Positions 60,721 to 64,000 of a stretch of 64,000 bases of DNA are shown one piece after another (the first letter of the stretch is position 1; the number at the start of each line of letters is the position of its first letter). Origin of the DNA: Porphyrobacter sp. TH134 (GTDB lineage: Bacteria > Pseudomonadota > Alphaproteobacteria > Sphingomonadales > Sphingomonadaceae); assembly GCF_002855495.1 (NCBI RefSeq), contig NZ_PKRO01000013.1, forward strand, positions 1 through 64,000. Reading direction: 5' to 3'. The notes under the pieces are model-generated. The model was not told the DNA's origin, ran no database searches, and saw only the letters and a list, made by a program, of their open reading frames with translations. The position numbers were made by a program, and so were the translations under genes.

Positions 60721-61196
60721 GCCCCGGCCTGTTCGTCAGCCGGGGGCCAGATGCGTGGGTTGGGCCACTGGGTGATGTGATGTTCGATCGGCCCTGCATC
60801 CACCTCGCTCACCACCCGCCCGACAATCGAAACCCCGGCGCGGCGCACGGCATCACGGTCGCCCGACAGCAGATAATGCCAGCCCGGCAGCGGCCGCCCG
60901 TCGGCGCGCAGGCGGTAAGCGCAGGTCGAGGGCAGCCAGCTTACCTGCTCGACAATCCGCAAGGTCAGGCGCAGGCAATCGGGCACGAAGGCCTTGCGAT
61001 TGCGATAGTCACTGCACTGGGCGTTGCCGGTGTCCAGCAGGCGGCAGGCGATGTTGGTATCGACGATCTCGCCGGTGTCTTCGTCTTCCAGCTTGTGCAG
61101 ACAGCAGCGCCCGCAGCCATCGCACAGCGCCTCCCACTCGGGCCGCGAGAGCGTGCCCAGCGGCAATTCCCAGAAGCGGTCTCTTAGTTCACCCAT
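60717..61196 (-). CDS. YcgN-family cysteine-cluster protein (UPF0260)
   Basis: A 159-aa protein with CDGCGRCCLHKLEDEDTGEI, then CRLLDTGNAQCSDYRNRKAFVPDC, so six to eight conserved cysteines probably bind an Fe-S cluster or zinc. WLPSTCAYRLRADGRPLPGWHYLLSGD is the family ending. Function is not known. ATG 61196 overlaps the SCO1 gene end by 13 bp, and it is coupled to the peptidase downstream. Confidence 0.9.
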   Translation of the reverse strand: MGELRDRFWELPLGTLSRPEWEALCDGCGRCCLHKLEDEDTGEIVDTNIACRLLDTGNAQCSDYRNRKAFVPDCLRLTLRIVEQVSWLPSTCAYRLRADGRPLPGWHYLLSGDRDAVRRAGVSIVGRVVSEVDAGPIEHHITQWPNPRIWPPADEQAGA

Positions 61197-61789
61197 CGGT
61201 CCAGCTCTGCCGCGATGGCCGCAGCGCCTTTGTCCGTCGGCAGAGTGGCCAGCGGCTCGCCCGCGGGGCCGAACAGGTAGGTGATGTTGGAATGATCGAC
61301 CAGATAGCCGCCGCCTTCGACCGGTTCGCCCTTCTGGTAGAACACCTTGAAGGTCTTGGCGGTGGCCGCGATCTGTTCGGGCGTGCCGGTCAGCCCGATG
61401 ATGTCGGGCGAAAAGGCGGCAGCAAATTCGCCCACCACCTTTTGCGTATCGCGCTCGGGATCGATGGTGATGAAGATCGGCTGGATCATTGCCGCCTTGG
61501 CCGGGTCTTTGGCCTTCAGTTCTTTCAGCCCCTGCGCGACGCGCTGCATATCGGTCGGGCAGACATCGGGGCAAAAGGCATAGCCGAAATAGACGATGCG
61601 GTATTTGCCCGCAAAATCGCCCCAACGCACGGTTTGCCCGGCGCTGTTGGTGAGCGCGAAATCGCCGCCGATGGCTGCGCCCGCCAGCGGCGGTTCCTCG
61701 GCAGGCGCTGCGCCGCCGCACCCGGCAAGCATCAGGGCAGCCGCAATTGCGACGGTGAATTGGGCGGAAGGCTTGTTGATGCGGTTCAT
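61184..61789 (-). CDS. SCO1/SenC copper chaperone lipoprotein
   Basis: A 201-aa lipoprotein (lipobox LAGC) with a thioredoxin-like fold. The copper site is FCPDVCPTDM (CxxxC) plus His in YLVDHSNITYLF, and the fold motif FITIDPERDTQKV is present. It delivers copper to the CuA site of cytochrome oxidase in the periplasm. Upstream of ycgN and the peptidase in one transcript. Confidence 0.93.
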   Translation of the reverse strand: MNRINKPSAQFTVAIAAALMLAGCGGAAPAEEPPLAGAAIGGDFALTNSAGQTVRWGDFAGKYRIVYFGYAFCPDVCPTDMQRVAQGLKELKAKDPAKAAMIQPIFITIDPERDTQKVVGEFAAAFSPDIIGLTGTPEQIAATAKTFKVFYQKGEPVEGGGYLVDHSNITYLFGPAGEPLATLPTDKGAAAIAAELDRWVN

Positions 61790-61896
61790 GCTCTGCTAAC
61801 TGGTCGCTTGCGAAAGGCGCCTCGGCTTGCTCTGGCGCCCGGCACAGCCGGATGATGATCCGGATCATGTGACAGGTAATGCGAAAGGATCAAACC

Positions 61897-62538
61897 GTGG
61901 GCTTGGATGTTTTGCGCAAGTTAGGGCATCGGCGGCGGATTGCCAGTATCATCCTGCCCGCGCTGGCGGCGATGACTGCGATGCCGGTCGCCGCGCAGTT
62001 CCAGTCGGAAGGCTACAGGTTTCTGGAAGCGGTGAAGAAGCGCGAGGGCGACGAGGCTACCGACATGCTGTCAAAGCCCGGTACGCAAATCGTCAACAGC
62101 CGCGATATCACCTCGGGCGATACGGGTCTGCATATCGTGATCGCCCGCAATGATGCGGTGTGGACCCGCTTCCTGCTCCAGCGCGGGGCTGATCCGAACA
62201 TTCGCAACAAGAAGGGCATCAGCCCGCTCCAGCTGGCCACCGCGCTGGGCTTTACCGATGGGGTCGAGGCGCTGATCAACGGCGGCGCCAGCGTCAATGT
62301 TTCCGACCAGACGGGGGAAACTCCGCTGATTACCGCGGTGCATTCGCGCAATGTCCCGCTGGTGCGGCTGCTGCTGGAGAAGGGCGCCGACCCCGATCAC
62401 AATGATAATTCCGGCCGTTCGGCGCGCGATTACGTAGCTCTGATGAGCGGCAACACGCTGCTCAACCAGGAATTCGAGAATGCCGACAAGAAACGCGCCG
62501 GCGCGGGAACCAAGAAAGATTACGGGCCTTCCTTCTGA
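61897..62538 (+). CDS. Secreted ankyrin-repeat protein
   Basis: A 213-aa protein with a signal peptide (RRIASIILPALAAMTAMPVAAQ) and four to five ankyrin repeats (GDTGLHIVIARNDAVWTRFLLQRGADPN, GISPLQLATALGFTDGVEALINGGASVN, GETPLITAVHSRNVPLVRLLLEKGADPD). It is a periplasmic protein-interaction module. GTG 61897 follows AAAGGA with 7-base spacing; ATG 61879 is in frame upstream and also possible. It is followed by coq9 after 1 base. Confidence 0.82.
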   Translation: MGLDVLRKLGHRRRIASIILPALAAMTAMPVAAQFQSEGYRFLEAVKKREGDEATDMLSKPGTQIVNSRDITSGDTGLHIVIARNDAVWTRFLLQRGADPNIRNKKGISPLQLATALGFTDGVEALINGGASVNVSDQTGETPLITAVHSRNVPLVRLLLEKGADPDHNDNSGRSARDYVALMSGNTLLNQEFENADKKRAGAGTKKDYGPSF

Positions 62539-62539
62539 C

Positions 62540-63211
62540 ATGACCATGACACCCGATTTTGCCGACATGACGCTGGATGAACTGCGCGTCGCGCTGGCGC
62601 CCGATATTGCCGCGTCGGCGATTTTCGATGGCTGGAACGAGACCGCATTGATCGCGGCTGCGGAAATGGCCGGGGCGGATGTCGATGTGGCCCGGCTGGC
62701 CTTTCCGGGCGCCAGACCGATGGACATGATCGAGGCGTGGATCGCATCGGTCGATCAGGCGATGGCGGCGGAGTGGCCTGCGGAGCGGCTGGCGACGCTC
62801 AAGATCCGTGAGCGTATCCGCACGCTGGTCGCCTTCCGGCTGGACGCGGTGGCGCATATCGACGAGGCCGTGCGCCGCGCGCTCGCGGTGATGGCGCAGC
62901 CGCAGAACGTGCGCCGGTCGCTGAAGCTGGGCTGGCGGTCGGCCGATATCATGTGGCGGCTGGCGGGCGATACCGCCACCGATTACAATCATTACACCAA
63001 ACGCACGCTGCTGGCGGGGATCTATTCAGCGACACTAGCGGTGTTCGTGAACGACGATAGCGAGGGCAAGGCCGATAGCTACGCCTTCCTCGACCGGCGG
63101 ATCGACGGGGTGATGAAGTTTGAAAAGGTGAAGGCGCAGTTCATGGGCAAGGACCGCGAACTGCCCAGCCTGACGCGCTTCCTCGGGCGGCTGCGCTACC
63201 CCGCGCGCTGA
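62540..63211 (+). CDS. COQ9-family ubiquinone biosynthesis protein
   Basis: A 223-aa protein with the COQ9 pattern: GWNETALIAAAEMAGADVDVARLAFPG (TetR-like N-terminal helices), GDTATDYNHYTKRTLLAGIYSATLAVFVND and FEKVKAQF. It assists a late ubiquinone step (lipid-binding regulator). ATG 62540 is used, 1 base after the ankyrin gene stop. It joins ubiE and ubiB elsewhere in the window as a quinone gene. Confidence 0.9.
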   Translation: MTMTPDFADMTLDELRVALAPDIAASAIFDGWNETALIAAAEMAGADVDVARLAFPGARPMDMIEAWIASVDQAMAAEWPAERLATLKIRERIRTLVAFRLDAVAHIDEAVRRALAVMAQPQNVRRSLKLGWRSADIMWRLAGDTATDYNHYTKRTLLAGIYSATLAVFVNDDSEGKADSYAFLDRRIDGVMKFEKVKAQFMGKDRELPSLTRFLGRLRYPAR

Positions 63212-63331
63212 GCGGTGGATTAAGCACCGGGGCCTGATGCGCCTGCGCGCAAGCTGGCCTATTGCCCGACTCAGATTCGCGGGTCATCTTGGGCCGCGCG
63301 GGATCAAGATATTGACGGGAAGGGTATTTCG

Positions 63332-63892
63332 ATGGCGGGTTCGCTCAACAAGGTCATGCTGATCGGCAATCTGGGCGCTGACCCGGAAATCCGCAGCTTC
63401 AACAATGGCGGCAAGGTCGCCAACCTGCGGATCGCCACCTCGGAACAGTGGAAGGACAAGGCCACAGGCGAGCGCAAGGAAAAGACTGAATGGCACACGG
63501 TCGCGATCTTTTCCGAAGGGCTGGTCAGCGTCGTGGAACGCTACCTGAAGAAGGGCAGCAAGGTCTTTGTCGAAGGCAAGCTGCAAACCCGCAAGTGGCA
63601 GGACCAGAACGGTCAGGACCGTTACTCGACCGAAATCGTGATCCAGGGCCTCGGCGGCACTCTCACCATGCTTGATGGTGCGACTGGCGGTGGCAGCGGC
63701 GGCGGCGGAATGGGCGGCGGCGGTGGCGGCGGTCGCTCAGGCGGCGGCAACTACGGCGGCGGCGGCGGCGGCGGGAGCAGCTGGGATCAGGGCGGCGGTT
63801 CGTCCGGTGGATCGGGCGGCGGCTTTGGCGGCGGCCCGTCGGGCGGCAGCAGCGGCGGCTATGACGATCTGGACGACGATATCCCGTTCTAA
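63332..63892 (+). CDS. ssb: Single-stranded DNA-binding protein
   Basis: A 186-aa SSB. The OB fold (about residues 1-110) starts [21 protein letters not shown] and has EWHTVAIF and [27 protein letters not shown] Gly/Ser-rich disordered linker (about 125-175) leads to the acidic tip DDLDDDIPF, which binds partner proteins. It stands alone here. Confidence 0.97.
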   Translation: MAGSLNKVMLIGNLGADPEIRSFNNGGKVANLRIATSEQWKDKATGERKEKTEWHTVAIFSEGLVSVVERYLKKGSKVFVEGKLQTRKWQDQNGQDRYSTEIVIQGLGGTLTMLDGATGGGSGGGGMGGGGGGGRSGGGNYGGGGGGGSSWDQGGGSSGGSGGGFGGGPSGGSSGGYDDLDDDIPF

Positions 63893-63944
63893 GGTCTGAT
63901 TGTTCCTTACACCGACCAGATCGCGCTTGGTGGCAGCTTGCGGT

Positions 63945-63960
63945 TGTTTCACGTGAAACA
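63945..63960. other. parS centromere-like site
   Basis: TGTTTCACGTGAAACA is a perfect 16-bp palindrome identical to the bacterial parS consensus that ParB/Spo0J loads on. It lies 53 bp past the ssb stop; an open frame on the minus strand would read through it as FHVKQ. The remaining 40 bases to the window end show nothing certain. It places this end near the chromosome origin. Confidence 0.9.
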
Positions 63961-64000
63961 GTGCGGCTGCTGCTGCGGCACGCGGCGCCGCCTTTGGCAC

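Overview
The window is high-GC, gene-dense chromosomal DNA from an alphaproteobacterium. Gene content and neighbourhoods point to the Sphingomonadales, probably Erythrobacteraceae-like, although this is inference because no rRNA gene is present. Supporting features are the dnaA/rpsT/mutM/ubiE/ubiB/coaBC/dut block, secB divergent from a timA-mltA-smr set, a CC_3452-family secreted protein, COQ9, HWE-type kinase and TonB-like proteins. The recurrent intergenic palindromes read as FGLSLSKP and PSTSSGRT when translated by accident. dnaA, the rpmH-rnpA-yidD-yidC block, and a perfect 16-bp parS site at the right end all suggest an origin-proximal location. No tRNA, rRNA, CRISPR array, transposase or phage gene was seen.

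Layout. 0.1-8.9 kb: galE, an L36-type rpmJ, a HAD phosphatase, a small secreted protein, an HxlR regulator, recQ, a TonB-like protein, the comM-like ATPase yifB and a ClpP-fold-like secreted protein. 8.98-12.6 kb: rpmH-rnpA-yidD-yidC-engB (membrane insertion and ribosome/RNase P housekeeping). 12.6-23.7 kb is the accessory part. It holds two tandem short peptide genes with bacteriocin-like leaders (the second frameshifted in a G6 tract) and a 58-aa membrane protein, then a five-gene minus-strand operon of secreted DUF11-type proteins. That operon is dominated by a 1718-aa protein with Ig-like/DUF11/SdrD-like modules and a probable C-terminal outer-membrane barrel. 23.7-33.1 kb: VOC, GST, LysE exporter, cupin, dapE, a DAACS symporter, nth, dapB, sirtuin, a MoeB/ThiF-like enzyme and DUF983. 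33.3-42.3 kb: dnaA, rpsT, mutM, ubiE, ubiB, a polytopic protein, coaBC (with a long acidic linker) and dut. 42.4-50 kb: a small hydrolase, a DUF4136 lipoprotein, trpS-murJ-secB and divergent timA-mltA-smr. 50.0-57.8 kb is a sensory block: an unannotated 30-aa ORF with its own terminator, a Crp/Fnr regulator, an HWE multi-PAS kinase coupled to a stand-alone receiver, a LuxR-type response regulator, a 7TMR-DISM-like kinase and a BLUF blue-light sensor. 57.8-64 kb: ribE-ribD, an unknown membrane/coiled-coil protein, a YgjP-type peptidase, YcgN, SCO1, an ankyrin protein, COQ9, ssb and parS.

The best candidates for something undescribed are the leader-peptide cluster at 12.86-13.57 kb and the adjacent DUF11/barrel operon at 13.87-23.65 kb. 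The small ORF-terminator unit at 50.0 kb and the light/PAS sensory block are secondary candidates. Several start codons were moved from the longest possible one to the family-consistent start; each choice is explained in the entry.
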